Source: Paguma larvata (taxonomy: Eukaryota; Chordata; Mammalia; Carnivora; Viverridae). Taken from it: a stretch of 64,000 nucleotides of DNA. The stretch covers positions 82,599,123-82,663,122 of the forward strand of contig CM057825.1 in the NCBI GenBank assembly GCA_030068075.1, given 5' to 3'. This document shows, in pieces, positions 10,432-22,455 of the stretch. How positions within the stretch are numbered: position 1 is the stretch's first letter; every line of letters starts with the position of its first letter. Made by a program: the position numbers and the translations under genes. The notes under the pieces are model-generated. The model ran no database searches, had not been told where the DNA came from, and saw nothing but the letters and a program-made list of their open reading frames with translations.

Positions 10432-13273
10432 GTTTCCAGCAACCTTTCTTCTTTTTCTTTATTCTATTACATATTCCCACCTATTTTCTATTTAAACTCA
10501 GTATTCTTTCTCCCTGAAGTATTTCACAGACTGGATTCTTAAGAATCCAATACATATGTTTATTATGTCTTAAAAGGCATATGTTTGTTCTTTGTGAATT
10601 TATAAATCTGTTACTGAATCATTTGATACTAATATGCCTCCCTTTTTTTTTCTTGAGTGCATTCTATTTTCGGAAAAGATTATAAGCTTCTTGAAGACAG
10701 GAATTAAACTGTATTTAGTTTGGTTATCCCTGTGTATATAGCATAACGGCCTTGTAGATATTATCTACCAAAAGCGCCCAATAGTGCTTGTCAATTTCAA
10801 ACTTACTTCTGTAACAATGAAATTTGCTTAAAATAAACTCCAGAAAACGGCATTTAAAAAAATACATATGTGAAAATAAGCCATGTAGGTAATATATTGT
10901 TACATTTGTCTTAAAATAAGCCTTAGGCATTCTCCCACACTTTTCTCACCATTATCTCCATCTGTAATAATAAAACATATCTTCTGATTACAGCTATTTC
11001 TGTTATCTCAGGCCTGAATCTAATTTATTTGCTATTCAACCTTACTTTTCCTCTGTTACAAGATTTGTTTTTCCTGTAATGCAATCCAAAGTTTTGATTT
11101 AAAAGGTAGAAAACATTTTTTTTTCCCCAAAGACATGGGATTTTAAACTGAAAGGTAAAATAAATTTGAAGTAGATCGGGAGTAATTCACAACAAAAACA
11201 TCGAGCAAATTTTAATTCGAATCCAATAATTTTTATTTAAATGTGTTTGGGGATAGATGAGTCCTTCGGGGAAACACAGCAATATATCCTCTGCCAACAA
11301 GTAGAAATCTCAAAAATGCTTTCCTAACAGAACTTTTGCAATACTTCTTTTCAGAGAGCAAAGAATTTCTTAGAAAGCTTGTGGTATTTCTAAAGTTGCA
11401 TTGTATTTCCAAAGCTTTGAAATATGATGTTCCTTCTATGACATCGTCATTAAAATTTAAAAGGCTAATTTAGAAACCACGAAACTATCAGGTAGATTTT
11501 CTTAGAGACTCGTTCCCAGGGTACTGTCATTTGCTGGTTTACTTATTAGTAGAAACATAACTTTAATTTGTTATACTCACATACATGCTAATACCACATA
11601 CATGGCAATAAATCATGCTGTTTCCCCACTTACATTTTACCCAGAGGGCAATTTCTCAACTTCTACTTTTCCCCCAATTGTTATATTGCTATTCCTTCTC
11701 TACATAGAACACAACCTTGATTGCTGGTTTAAATCCCCTGGTGAAATAATCATAGTATGGGGTGGATACACTAACCTCTGAAATTTGAACACTAATGACT
11801 TTCTTTGCTGTTTTCAACTTTACCAAAAGATAGATTAAGTTAATCTCTGAAAAGTTAAATGACGTGTCATTAAGGGCATTTAAAAACACGAGTCCGTGTC
11901 CTAAATCAGAGATTTAGGAATTAAATGCATGGCAGAGAGGTTATTTTTTAATCCTCACGAGAATGATTAATTTGATTCCCAGCCATACACTGGGCATCCA
12001 AGTAGGTGATATACTCATTTTCTATTTTGAGAAAAAATTGAATTTGACTCATTTTTCTTCTACTTTTAAAAAAGTACATAAATCAGAAACAAGAGTATGA
12101 AAAAGCTTTGTGGACATATTTTTTTTTCATGAACCTCTTTACCCCTTGCCAAGCTTTTTAATGTGTTTTTTTATTTTTATTTCTTTGTCACCATGGTCCT
12201 TTGGCATGTTAAAGGTTATTTTTGAGAGCAATGCTGAGTTGCATTTGTTTATCCTAATAAGTTGTTAAACCTGCGTAGGGAATCAAATCTACAAAATTAG
12301 CAAGAGATCTTTTTCTCCTGAATTACCAAGTGATCTATGTAAACTGTTTTCCCTAGAGAGATGGGGTTGAACTTTTACCTTAAATAACTGTTCTAAAACC
12401 TCAGTACACTCACTTAAAATAACTCTGAATTAGGAAAATAGCCGAAGGCACAAGAAAGTACTTCTCAGACTTAGAAAATTAATCTCATTTAGCAAAAAGG
12501 GGGAAAAAAGCAAATTGAACAACAAGAAAGGAAGGACTAAAGTGTACGCATATGAGCTGCACTTTCACCGGAATCCTCCCTTTTTTTGTCTTGCATAAAT
12601 TTGGAAACCAAGCAACGGCTGTGCTTGCCATGTTCATTCTTTCTTCTCCCGTTTTCTTCTGAATTATTTGACTCAGAAGGATCTTTTTTTCTGCCCTATT
12701 CCCTTCTCTGCATTTTGAACTTAAGTATTTCTCTACACTTTTCTTGTACCACAGGCTCTGAGACAAGATAGCTCCTTTCTATCTTGAAATTTGCCATAAA
12801 TCCTCTCTCTAGAGAGTTTCCTGTTAAAAAGGAATTGTGATGTAACTACCAGAAAATCGCTTTGGAATTGTAGGAGGCTATTTGCTACCTCCCTGCAAGC
12901 ATGTGTTTTGTGGCTGGATATTTTCAGGAGATGGGAATTTCATATTCATATATCAAGCTGCCAATCTCAAAGAAATAACTGAAAACCCTGGAAGCAAATA
13001 CTCCAACATAATCTTTTCAAATGCCAAAGTTACAAAAACCTTCTCAGTGAGGACAACTACCCAACGATCCCCAGTCTGTGGATAGTCATGATTTGTTGGG
13101 GCAAGAAACTGTATAAAATATGAAGGTTGCTTTCTTTTTAGATCTTAAGTCAGTAGTACAGGGCTAACACACTTTGAAAAACCAAACATAAGTTATCTTT
13201 TCCTCTCTAGAAGAAAGCTAACTTTCAAGAGAATCCGGAATGTCAATTAACCTAAGCTGAAGGAGCTATAAAA
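10432..13273. other. long non-coding stretch, mostly unique
   Basis: About 2.8 kb with no clear transposon and no convincing open frame. Frames of 60-93 codons occur on both strands (for example 12485-12766), but they overlap one another and show no motif. Homopolymer T runs lie near 10625 and 12120. Old unique intergenic or intronic DNA is the simplest reading. Confidence 0.45.
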
Positions 13274-13307
13274 TGAAACAAACAAAACAAAACAAAACAA
13301 AACAAAA
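13274..13307. repeat. (CAAAA)n simple repeat
   Basis: Five to six CAAAA units ending in a longer A run. A decayed poly-A-like microsatellite. Confidence 0.9.
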
Positions 13308-13597
13308 AATTCTAGGAAAGATGCTAGATATCAAGCAATCCAACTAGGGAATATAAGTGAACATTCATGTACCTCTGCATATCTTTATCTCCATCTAAAT
13401 CCTGAAATGTAAATACAGATATCGATGGAGTCCACTGCAGGGACAAAAATCAAATCAGTTATTTTAATAGATTTTTCTGTAAACTATTGTTAACTAGCTA
13501 TAAAATTATTAACCAAATAACTGAAAAGCCAAAAGAACACATGAAGGTGACACAGGGTCACAGCCGGAGGAAGCAGACAACACCCTGCCAGAGCCTG

Positions 13598-13944
13598 ACT
13601 TGTGCGTCCCTCTAAAATCCAAATGCTGAAACCTAATCCCCAGTGTGACAGTATCTGGAGGCAGGAGCTCTCGGAGGTAATTAGGTCATCAGAATAGAGA
13701 CTTTATGAACAGGATTACTGCCCTCATAAAGAAGGTTCCAAGGAGCTCCCTTGTCCCTTCAGCCATGTGAGGGCACAGTGAGAAGGTGGCTATGAACCAG
13801 GAAGTAGGACCTCACCGGACATCAAATCTCCCAGCACCTTACTCTTGGACTTCTCATGCCCCAGAATGGAGAGAAAGTAATTTCTGTTGTTGGTAAGTCA
13901 TCCTGTCTACCGGATTTTGTTAAAGCAGCTAACAAACTAAGGCA
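13598..13944 (+). mobile_element. MLT1-type MaLR solo LTR
   Basis: The order of motifs follows the MLT1B/C type: 'aatgctgaaacctaatcccc', 'gtgtgacagtatctggagg', 'gaggtaattaggtcat', 'gccatgtgagggcacagtga', 'gaaccaggaagtaggacctc', 'cttggacttctcatgcccca' and 'gtaatttctgttgttggtaa'. It ends near 'aacaaactaaggca'. It is solo, with no internal sequence. Confidence 0.8.
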
Positions 13945-14264
13945 CATTCTTAACATGCCAAAGAACCATGATGACAAAGAAATTAGAAGGCTTTTCAAGG
14001 GCTAAATAAAAGAGTTTGTGAAAAAAAAAAAAAAGAGTTGTATTTTTCTATAAACTTTTTAATACTATCTTGTTTCTAATTTGTGTACCTTTGTAAAAAG
14101 TAAAAAAAAATGAATCAAATTCTTTTTTTTTTTTTTCTCTCTTTCTGTTCCCATGAGCATGAAACAGCAACACTTCTTCCTCATGGTACTTCCTTCCAAT
14201 ATCAGCAGCTGAATCCAGTGTTTCTGACATAATTACAGTTAAGGTCCTTCACTGGATTTTAGCG

Positions 14265-14742
14265 AGGGGATACAGGCAATTAAAAGGCAAAAAAACTAGC
14301 AAAGATAATATCAGAGATAAGTGGTAGGAGGCAAATGAAACAGGAATGGCATAAATAGTAATCACAGAAGAAATGTCATACAGATTGATTCTGAGAGGCC
14401 TCCTCAAAGAGGCAACATTTGATGTAAATGAGGAGAAAAAGTCAGCCATGCAAAGAGTATTTCAGACAAATGAATAATGAGTGTAAAGGCTAAGACCTGG
14501 AGATGGAAATTTCCAGACATTTTCAGATCCGTGTGGAGAGGGCCAGTATGGCTGTTGTGGATTCAGCAAGGGGAACAGAGTGGAAGATGAGGTCAGAGAT
14601 ACGGGCAAGAACAGTTTCTGTGGGGCCATGTAGGGCCCTGCCGTGCTATATAACAAGTCGTGGTTCTTGTTCTTTGGCACTGGGGAGAAGGAGGTGGATC
14701 GGAGAGGGTTTTAAGAAATGGAGGGATATAGTCAAATTTAGG
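14265..14742 (-). mobile_element. L2 LINE fragment
   Basis: The plus strand carries the reverse complement of the L2 C-terminal coding and 3' region: 'gaggcctcctcaaagaggca', 'gtcagccatgcaaag', 'gggccagtatggctgttgtg', 'gatgaggtcagaga', 'catgtagggccctg' and 'gagggttttaagaaatgg'. The same family appears in the forward direction at 61620-62530. The 92- and 72-codon frames here are within the repeat. Confidence 0.7.
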
Positions 14743-14770
14743 GGTTTTTTTCTTTTCATTTTTTTATATT

Positions 14771-14981
14771 TAAAAAATTAATGTTTATTTTTGAGAGAGG
14801 AACAGAGAGACAGAGCATGAGCAGGGGAGGGACAGAAAGAGAGGAGTATACAGAATCCAAAGCAGGCTCCAGTCTCTGAGCTGTCAGCACAGAGCCCCAT
14901 GTGGACTCAAACTCACAAGCCATGAGATCATGACCTGAGCCGAAGTTGAATGCTTAGCTGACTGAGCCACCCGGGCACCCC
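14771..14981 (-). mobile_element. CAN-SINE (feliform type)
   Basis: Reversed copy: 'taatgtttatttttgagaga', GA-rich block, 'gagctgtcagcacagagccc', 'catgagatcatgacctgagc' and head 'gactgagccacccgggcacc'. Well preserved. Confidence 0.95.
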
Positions 14982-15609
14982 TCGAATTTGGTTTTTAATA
15001 TTTAAAACCAGCCTGTCGTTAATACCCCTTCTGTGCTTTCCATGTTCATGTACGACGTGCATAGTCTGGGGGGCACATGCATTTGAGTGCATAGTAACCC
15101 AGAGCTATTGGGCTGGAACTCATATTTAAACCGGAAGTGCCATGGTGCTCCTCCCATGAAAGAGTTCACTATTTTTAAGACTCACTCCAAGAAGGAAGTG
15201 ATTCTTGTTTTAAACTGTACTCTGTCCCAAAGTACAAATGAATTCTGAATTTGATGACAATACAAATATTGTTGTTGCAGAGTATTCCTATTCTGAAAAG
15301 TTAGAATTACAGCATCAAATAATCAATTTCAATATCATACCAGGTGGAAGTAAACCCATCCCTAAAAGGCAGTGACAAAGTCCATGTGGAGAAATTTCAT
15401 TAGCATCAAGAGACTCTGAAGCCAAGAGCAGACAGCATAGCACGATATCATGAATAGCAAGAGTAAAACAGGATCACAAGAAAATGATTCAGGAAATAGT
15501 GGTCATTCCCTCACAGCCCTGTAGATTAAAGGTTATTGCCAACAATTTCTCCATTTTAGCTGGCAGCACTAGAAGGCTAGTATGTGAAGTATCTTTGTAT
15601 CTTTTATAA
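14982..15609. other. non-coding stretch, nothing recognised
   Basis: Unique-looking DNA between a SINE and an L2 fragment, with no open frame above 60 codons. Confidence 0.4.
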
Positions 15610-15735
15610 TGAGTTTTATGCATTCATTTCTTCAATAAATATTTACTAAACTCTTTCAATGTGCCAGGACTAATCTGGGTCCTGAGAAGATGGAGGTGAA
15701 AAACATGGTAAAAATATCTACAGTCACAAAGGCTC
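15610..15735 (-). mobile_element. L2 3' end fragment
   Basis: 'cattcatttcttcaataaat', 'atttactaaactctttcaat' and 'gtgccaggactaatctgggt' form the reversed L2 3' terminus. It is a separate copy from the one at 14265, because the parts are in the wrong order to be one element. Confidence 0.65.
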
Positions 15736-16238
15736 TAGCTTGGCCTATATTACTTATAGGAAACTACATTGGGAAGTTGGGTTCTCATAATGTATTGTGA
15801 AATAAGTCATCCTCTATTAACCTTTTGCATTTTTCTAAAAGTTTTAAGTTTAGAACTCCTCTAAGAATATGTGGATATGTATATATTACATATACTAATC
15901 AATGAAAGATTCATAGAAGCATTATAAGAGTTAGACCTTGAAGAAAGCATAGGATTTGAGTAAAGGATAGAGAAAATATTTCAAGGTAAGAGGGATAATA
16001 ATCAGAGAGTGGAAGAGAGAAGTCACAGAGATGTATTTGTATCTAGCATTTGTGAGCAAAATGATGCTTTTGAAAATTAATATAAAAATGTAATGACTGT
16101 CCAAAATATGTCTTTAGAGATACAAAGCCTGTACATTTTCAAGCAAAACATGGCAATGGGATTGATCATGATAAAAAAAATCATAAATGGCATAAGGATT
16201 TACTAGATTCCAAAGCCTGTTTTTATGCTTCATTAGTT
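15736..16238. other. non-coding stretch, nothing recognised
   Basis: AT-rich unique DNA, no motif or reading frame of note. Confidence 0.35.
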
Positions 16239-16340
16239 TAAGGAAGGCAGAGGAAGGAAGGAAGAAGGGAAGAATGAAGGAAGGAAAAGAGGAAAGGGAA
16301 AGAGAGAGTGAAGAGAAAGAAAGGATGGAAGGAAGAAAAA
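16239..16340. repeat. purine-rich (GGAA/GAAA)n low-complexity tract
   Basis: Almost all plus-strand bases are A or G, in GGAA, GAAG and GAGA units. Its reverse strand yields a Ser/Pro/Leu/Phe frame that is not a protein. Confidence 0.9.
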
Positions 16341-17342
16341 AATGCCCTTCTTATTATCATTGCTAATTTTTCTCTTTTTATTGGCTATTTTTCTTAGAGA
16401 CCAGACGACGCATGTTGATGAGCCCTGTTTCTCTCCTCCTTTCCCACTACCCCCAATGCTTGTTCGTTTGTCATCCAAGCAGCATAGCTCTGTATTCACA
16501 TTAGATTATAGGTCTTATTTTTATTTATAAAAGTTATTAACATAGTCTAGAAAGGAACACATACTCTGCTTTCAGAATATAGAGCTCACTACCCTACAAG
16601 TCTTCGCAGGCAAAAGGTAGTAGTAGAAGTAGACATTGTTCCCCCGACCACGCTATTCCTTCAATATGGGCTTATTTGTCATGTTACTTTTGTAATTGTT
16701 TTCATTTTAAATCTTAGTTTCAATTTCTTTTACATTGAAAAACCTGAAAATAATTGAATCAAACATATTCACTGTAGAATTATGTTTTCATGCCAAGGGC
16801 ACCCACATATCACATACATCAGATGAGGACAGGAAGTGAGGAATAAATTACACGTGAGGAAATAGTATTTCATAGCAGATTATTTAAAGAAGCACACAAA
16901 TCCTTTTACACAATCATGATAATAGGTTCAGGTTAGAGTGGTGGAGTCATATTTTTTTAACTCTCTCCAGGGAATAGAGACAGTGGCCTCTTTGTTATAA
17001 AGCAAAAATATGACATCATTAAACTCCAATGTTGATCTCATTAAGTTTGTGGAACGGGTTCACTTTTATTTTCCTAATTCATATACAAAAGATAAAGCAA
17101 TAATGGAAGTATAGGCTTCTTCATAATAAATTCTGAGCTAAAACTAGGTATCCAATTCTTAAATCAGAGACTTGAATCTTGGCCAGTATCAAATGTTACT
17201 AACGTGTTTTGCTTTGTTTTGTTTTTATTTCAAGCAATTAAGAAGCACAAAGAAAGTAGGAAGAGGTCTGGGATGACTTGTATGGCTCCTCAAAGGTTTT
17301 TCTTCCACACTGTACTCTCTGTCTTGGAATAATGTGTGACAT
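16341..17342. other. non-coding stretch, mostly unique
   Basis: No transposon or RNA gene recognised. A small 'gtagtagtagaag' repeat lies near 16617. Confidence 0.4.
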
Positions 17343-17445
17343 AAATATATATACACACATAATGAATATATGTATACACATAATGTGTGTATATGTATGT
17401 ATATACAAAATGTATATCCATTTATGTTTTATATAAATATATAAA
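17343..17445. repeat. AT-rich (TA/TATG/CACA)n simple repeat
   Basis: Mixed TA, ACAC and GTAT units over about 100 bases. A decayed alternating purine-pyrimidine tract. Confidence 0.85.
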
Positions 17446-17494
17446 GGATAGGATAGGCTTTTATCTTACACATCAGGGAGCATTTAAGCTAGGT

Positions 17495-17735
17495 AACGTC
17501 TCCATTTAAAAAAAAATTTTAATGTTTATTTATTTTTGAGACAGAGAGAGACAGAGCATGAGTCAGGAAGGGGCATAGAGAGAGGGAAACACAGAATCCG
17601 AAGCAGGATCCAGGCTCTGAGCTGTCACCCAGAGCCCAACGCGGGGCTGGAACTCACAGACCACGAGATCATGACCTGAGCTGAAGTCGGACGCTCAACC
17701 GACTGAGCCACCCAGGCGCCCCAACATCTCCATTT
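17495..17735 (-). mobile_element. CAN-SINE with target-site duplication
   Basis: A well-preserved reversed felid CAN-SINE occupies about 17508-17722. The flanks are a 13-bp target-site duplication, 'aacgtctccattt' at 17495-17507 and 'aacatctccattt' at 17723-17735, with one difference. The duplication and intact head ('gactgagccacccaggcgcc') mark a full-length insertion made by the L1 machinery. Confidence 0.97.
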
Positions 17736-18140
17736 TAACTCCATTGTATATCTTACTGTTGAACAGCTTATACGACATTCTCCAGGAAGTTATCTCATAA
17801 GTACATAGATTTGTGGGGTGTTGTTATTACCATAAGCAATTCTCAACCAGGGACATCCTGGTCCAAGCATTCCATAGGTAAGGAGTTGGTTGATAGCAAA
17901 TGACTTTAGTCTATTTGCTCAGAGTCCAGGTCCCTTTTTTCATTTTCCTTTCCCTTAGGATTATCTCTTGCCACTCCTACTCCTCACCATTAATTAAGAA
18001 TAAAAGGAATCATACACGGGTAAACTCCTTTAATTTTCTTTTCCTCGTATTTAGACAATAATGCTTTATAAAAGAAAGAAGGGAGACCAATCCATGCTTA
18101 CACTGAAACATTTATATTCCTATTAAAAACTTAAGATCAA

Positions 18141-18266
18141 GGGTGCCCGGGTAGCTCAGTGGGTTGAGCGTCCAGCTCTTGATCCAGCTCAGGTCATGAT
18201 CTCCTGATTCGTGAGACCAAGCACTGCGTAGGGCTATGCGCTGACAGCATGGAGCTTGCATGGAAT

Positions 18267-18320
<54 letters not shown>

Positions 18321-18360
18321 CCTCAAAATAAATAAATAAACTTAAAGAAATTTAAAAAAA
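18141..18360 (+). mobile_element. CAN-SINE with expanded CT tract
   Basis: The head 'gggtgcccgggtagctcagt' is followed by 'gctgacagcatggagcttgc', a long CT run at 18268-18322, and an 'aaataaataaataaac' tail. The CT part is much longer than in sister copies, so the internal pyrimidine segment has grown as a microsatellite. Confidence 0.95.
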
Positions 18361-19061
18361 AAATAAAACGGTCAAAGTTAGTACAGGTTGGTTGTTAACA
18401 CAAGCTGCCTGTTCACCAAACAAGTTACCTTGATATTAGGCAAGTTTTGCCCTTCGGAATGGAAACAGTGTTGCTACGGAAGCATGGAAAATTTTCAGCT
18501 GAGAAAATACCTTTACTTTTAGGAAGTCCAAAGCAGCTTCTTAAAGAGATGCAACTGTGTTTCTTTAAGGTGGACAACATTTTTCTCAAACATGGAGAAA
18601 ACGTGCCACTTTACAAACGCTTTTAAAATTAAGGAATAGGTATTTTAATTGAATAAAAAGTAGTTGAAGATAAAATACAGTGGTCACCATTTTAATGATG
18701 TCAAATATATTAGTTTTACTGAGTATCTCCTTTTCCTTAAGCTTAACTTCGATTTTAAAATTCTAAATTCTGAAGAGAACTCCAGAATCCCTAGGATAAC
18801 TTTTTTCTATTTTTAATATTTTGAGTCATTGAAATACAGTAACTTAATATTCAAATATTTAGCGGGAAAATAACTCAGAAAATCAATTTGTACAGATACC
18901 GATGTTGAAAACAATTACATTATTACACCTGTTTTATGTCTGAATTAATTGGAGCTGACAGAAACTAACAGATAAGCCTGCCAACATAAAGCTGGTTATT
19001 AGAGGGAAAGTAAGCAAAGTTCAGTTTTCTCTTTTCCAGTGCTGGAAGAAAAAAATAAATC
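18361..19061. other. non-coding stretch, nothing recognised
   Basis: Unique-looking AT-rich DNA without notable frames. Confidence 0.4.
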
Positions 19062-19260
19062 TTCTTCACATTATCTGTGAACCAGGGACTGTGCTAAGTA
19101 CATTTTTCATAACCTTAAGCCTCTAATATTATTATTATTTATTTATAGATTAAGAATCTCTGAACCTCAGAGAAGTTAAATAAAAGATCCACGATCAGGT
19201 AGCTCTTAAATTATACAACTTTGGTTCGGACTCAGATTGGACACCAAAATAATACTCTTC
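19062..19260 (-). mobile_element. MIR
   Basis: Reversed MIR: 'gggactgtgctaagtaca', 'tattattattatttattta', 'gattaagaatctctgaacct', 'cagagaagttaaataaaaga', then 'ggttcggactcagattgg'. Diverged, but the motif order is right. Confidence 0.75.
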
Positions 19261-19424
19261 TCATGCAAGACCCAGTTCTTGTTTTGTTTTCTTTTGTTTG
19301 TTTTGTTTTTCTGCTCCAATGCATTTTGCATTGCCCAAACTATGTGCCTGCCCATTGTAGTTCTAATATAAGATTATCCAACAGGAATCTGATAACAGCC
19401 ACAAATACCAGCTAATATGTAATG

Positions 19425-19695
19425 TTGTTATTATTTTTAACTTTTTAAAGTTTGAGAATAGTTGACATACAATGTTACATTAGTTTAGTGATGGGGCTTC
19501 TTTGTGTATTATGCTCTGCTCATCACAAGTGTGGCTACCATTTGTCTCCATGTGAAGCTATTACAATATCACTGACATTTCCTATGCTGTGCCCTTTGGT
19601 TCCGTGACTTATTCTATAACTAGACACCTGTATCTTCCACTCCTTGTCATTATTATTATAATTATTCCCATTCCCCAACCCCTTCTGCTAACATG
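19425..19695 (-). mobile_element. L1 3' end fragment (L1MA-like)
   Basis: 'gagaatagttgacatacaat', 'gttacattagttta' and 'ctcatcacaagtgtggctac' are the reversed 3' UTR of a placental L1 subfamily. It is truncated, as is typical of L1 insertions. Confidence 0.65.
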
Positions 19696-19725
19696 AAAAT
19701 TTACATTTTCTCACAGTTGTATTTG

Positions 19726-20005
19726 AAAAGTAAACAGGGGCACCTGGGTGGCTCAGTCGGTTAAGCATATGACTTCGACTCAGGCCGTGATCTCATGGTT
19801 CAGTTCATGAGTTGCAGCCCCACGTTGGGTGAACTCAAGCCCGGCTCTGGGCTCTGCAATCTCTCTCCCTCTTCCTCTGCACCTCGTGGGATTCTCTCTC
19901 TCTCTCCCTCTCTCTCTGTCCCTCCCTGACTCGCACTCTCTCTCTTTTGAAAATAAATAAATAAAATAAACAAATAATAAATGATTTAAAAAATAAAAAG
20001 TAAAC
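19726..20005 (+). mobile_element. CAN-SINE with target-site duplication
   Basis: A forward copy at about 19737-19995 starts 'ggggcacctgggtggctcag'. An extra partial repeat of the B-box part ('gttcagttcatgagttgcag') may be an internal duplication. The tail is 'aaataaataaataaaataaa'. The flanks are the perfect 10-bp duplication 'aaaagtaaac' (19726-19735 and 19996-20005). Confidence 0.96.
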
Positions 20006-20032
20006 GGCAAGAGTTCAACTTAATTTTTAAAA

Positions 20033-20262
20033 TTATATTTTATTTATACAAAAACATCTCTATTATCATTTCACGTGCAATTAATATAAATTGTTAATGA
20101 CATTTATTACATTTTCTTTCGTTTAGTCTTCTAAATCAGATGTGATTTACACTACACAGAACAACTCCATTCGGACTAGCCACATTTCAAGCGTTGCAAT
20201 AGTTACGGCTAAAATGAAATAAATCGTGACTAGAGGCTACTTGTTTTGGGCAGTTTCAGGGC
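20033..20262 (+). mobile_element. MER5A-type hAT-Charlie DNA transposon remnant
   Basis: 'cactacacagaacaactcca', 'ttcggactagccacatttca' and a degraded 'agaggctacttgttttgggc' follow the right half of MER5A, a non-autonomous hAT element. The left part is an AT-rich remnant. There is no transposase; the family depends on Charlie enzymes long inactive. Confidence 0.75.
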
Positions 20263-21529
20263 ATTCGGGAATGTTTACTTTCCTAATGTTTAGAACTATG
20301 CTTTTTCTTTTTATTTTCTTGTAGGGCTTTGGCCTTCACGTATATATTGGATAAATCTCACCAGGCAGAGGCCGGAGGACCAGAGTAGACAGGTGCTATG
20401 CCAGCTTTGCCATGAAGTTCTGCCAAAGTAGCTAGAGTTTAACATGCCACCAGCCTTTATCCCATTTTTCGTCTTGTCCCAAGAAGTCTGCCAAAAATAA
20501 GATCTGAGGCCAAATCTGATAACCAAATATTCAATAAAGATGCTTAGGAAACACTAGACATTCTATGGTAGGTGAGGTAACCCGAATTTAAATTAGAGTT
20601 TTCAAAAGTTATTCAGAATTTCTGTCTGTGATATTTATTGTTTTAATTTGCCTCAGATAGGCATTTGTATGTCATTTTATGGTGAAATTGGCAAGTTGAC
20701 TTTTCTATGAGTTTTTCATGCACATATATGTATTGTATATCCAAAGTCTATTTTTAAATCTCTTTCTTAGACTTTCCCACTCGACTCTTTTCCATGTGTA
20801 AACACTCTCCTGACTAGCTGTGATCACGTATTGCTGTATCTTGCTTATTAAGTAAGCTTGCGCAGATCTTTGCCAATGGAAAGTATTTGTTTAGATCAAT
20901 TTCAATAATTTTCCCTCCTGGCTGAGAGGACTTCTGAACCACACAATGCTGTAAAACAGTATCTCACTCCGTTTCTCAAATGAAATGAAAATTTCCCAAA
21001 TGAAAATAAACCCCAATTCCTCCACTAACTTCAGATTTCAAATATTTTGTTTCCTCACATACACCATGCTGTTCTCCATCTGTATGTTGCAGAGACAATA
21101 ATGACAAAAGTTGACCTCTGAATATTTCTTCTTTAATGAGGAGCAGGTGTGACTACCAGTGCTTGGGGCCACACATGATTACTGGAGAAAATGGCAAATG
21201 GCATTTCTAGCAATGGTGCTGCTGACTCTAGGTGAAATAGATCCATAAAGCCATTTTTAGGCATAATGAAATGGTCGCCTTTGAAGACAGTATCCTGAAG
21301 TTAGAGATACTGTCTACGAAAGGTAAGAGTAAGAATCAGGAATTAAAATCTTCTACCACCCTTTAATACCTTCAACTTAGCAGTGTCTATGATGATTACA
21401 CAGCAACTAGACACAAAGCTTTCACACTTGCCAACTACTTATTCCACTTTCTGCCCAATATACATCTAGATGTGAAAACCCCTGTTTTCACCTTACAATT
21501 CCATCCACCAATTAAGTATCTCTGCTCTA
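20263..21529. other. non-coding stretch, mostly unique
   Basis: About 1.3 kb with no recognised repeat. The 71-codon reverse frame near 20311-20526 has no motif and no supporting splice or promoter context. Confidence 0.4.
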
Positions 21530-22255
21530 ACTCCATGGGTCAAAAACAAATCAGCTCAGATCATTGTCTGAACACAATTGTCTGTTAACCTCCTATTACA
21601 CGTACAGTAACATCCAAAGTCCTAACTGTGGACCTCAAGACCTAATACTTTCTGGCTTCTAAGTATATTCTAATTTACTTCTTTACGTTTTTAACAAATT
21701 TATTTATTATCAAGTTATCTAACATACAGTGTAATCTTGGCTTCAGGAATAGAATCCAGTGATTCATCACATACATTAAATACCCAGTGTTCATCCCAAC
21801 AAGTGCCCTCCTCAATGCCCACCACCCATTTCCCCACCCCCATCAACCCTCAGTTTGTTCTCTGTATTTAAGAGTCTCTTATGTTTTTTTTTTTTTTTAA
21901 CTCTCTTCTTTTTACCCACACACGGTCCTCTTGCTTATTGCCCAACCAAGTCCCCAATGACTTTTTCCTTTATTTGCAATACTCTTCTTCCACCATCCAT
22001 TAATTAGCATGTTCACTCCACTCTTTTTAGGGGTCTGTTGAAATGTCCTCTGGACAGAAAATCCTTCTCCACTCACCATAAAAAAATGAGATCTCCTGTC
22101 TCCCCCACCACTTCTGCTTTTCTTCAGGCAAAAATCATTATCAGATGCACTATGTACTGTATATGCATTTGTTTACATTTTACCATCTATCTTTTCCAAA
22201 ATCTCACTGGGACAAGGCCACGTACATAGTAGTTACTTGAATATATGTGATTCCT
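21530..22255 (+). mobile_element. L2 LINE fragment interrupted by an L1
   Basis: Left piece: 'cagctcagatcattgtctga' and 'aagtcctaactgtggacctc'. Right piece (from about 21946): 'cactccactctttttagggg', 'ttgaaatgtcctctggacag', 'tttaccatctatcttttcca' and 'caaggccacgtacatagtag'. Both are L2 in forward orientation and are split by a reversed L1 3' end, so the L1 is younger. Confidence 0.6.
21686..21945 (-). mobile_element. carnivore L1 3' UTR fragment
   Basis: 'caagttatctaacatacagt', 'cttggcttcaggaatagaat', 'cagtgttcatcccaacaagt' and 'atttaagagtctcttatgtt' are the reversed 3' UTR of a carnivore L1 that I recognise from felid genomes. A T run of about sixteen at 21883-21898 lies in it. It is 5'-truncated and carries no ORF. 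Confidence 0.7.
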
Positions 22256-22295
22256 AGTAATGTATGACTTGTATTTTGAATAACGTGGATAATAA

Positions 22296-22455
22296 CTGCC
22301 ACCATGTATTGAAAGCTTACTTGGACAAGACAATTCCTTTAGCTCATGTATTGCACATTTTTAAAAAGATTTATCCTTTTAGAAACCACATGAGCAGATA
22401 TCATAGTCCTTATTTTATAGAGGAGAACATGAAGCCTATATCTAAACTTTCTATA
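22296..22455 (-). mobile_element. MIR
   Basis: 'ccaccatgtattgaaagctt', a decayed middle, 'accacatgagcagatatcat' and 'attttatagaggagaaca' are the reversed MIR core. The short frames on both strands here are inside the repeat. Confidence 0.65.

Noticed and set aside
17508..17722. tRNA-Lys-like heads with A- and B-box sequence
   Set aside because: They are the tRNA-derived part of SINEs, lack a foldable mature tRNA with acceptor stem, and are followed by SINE body and tail.
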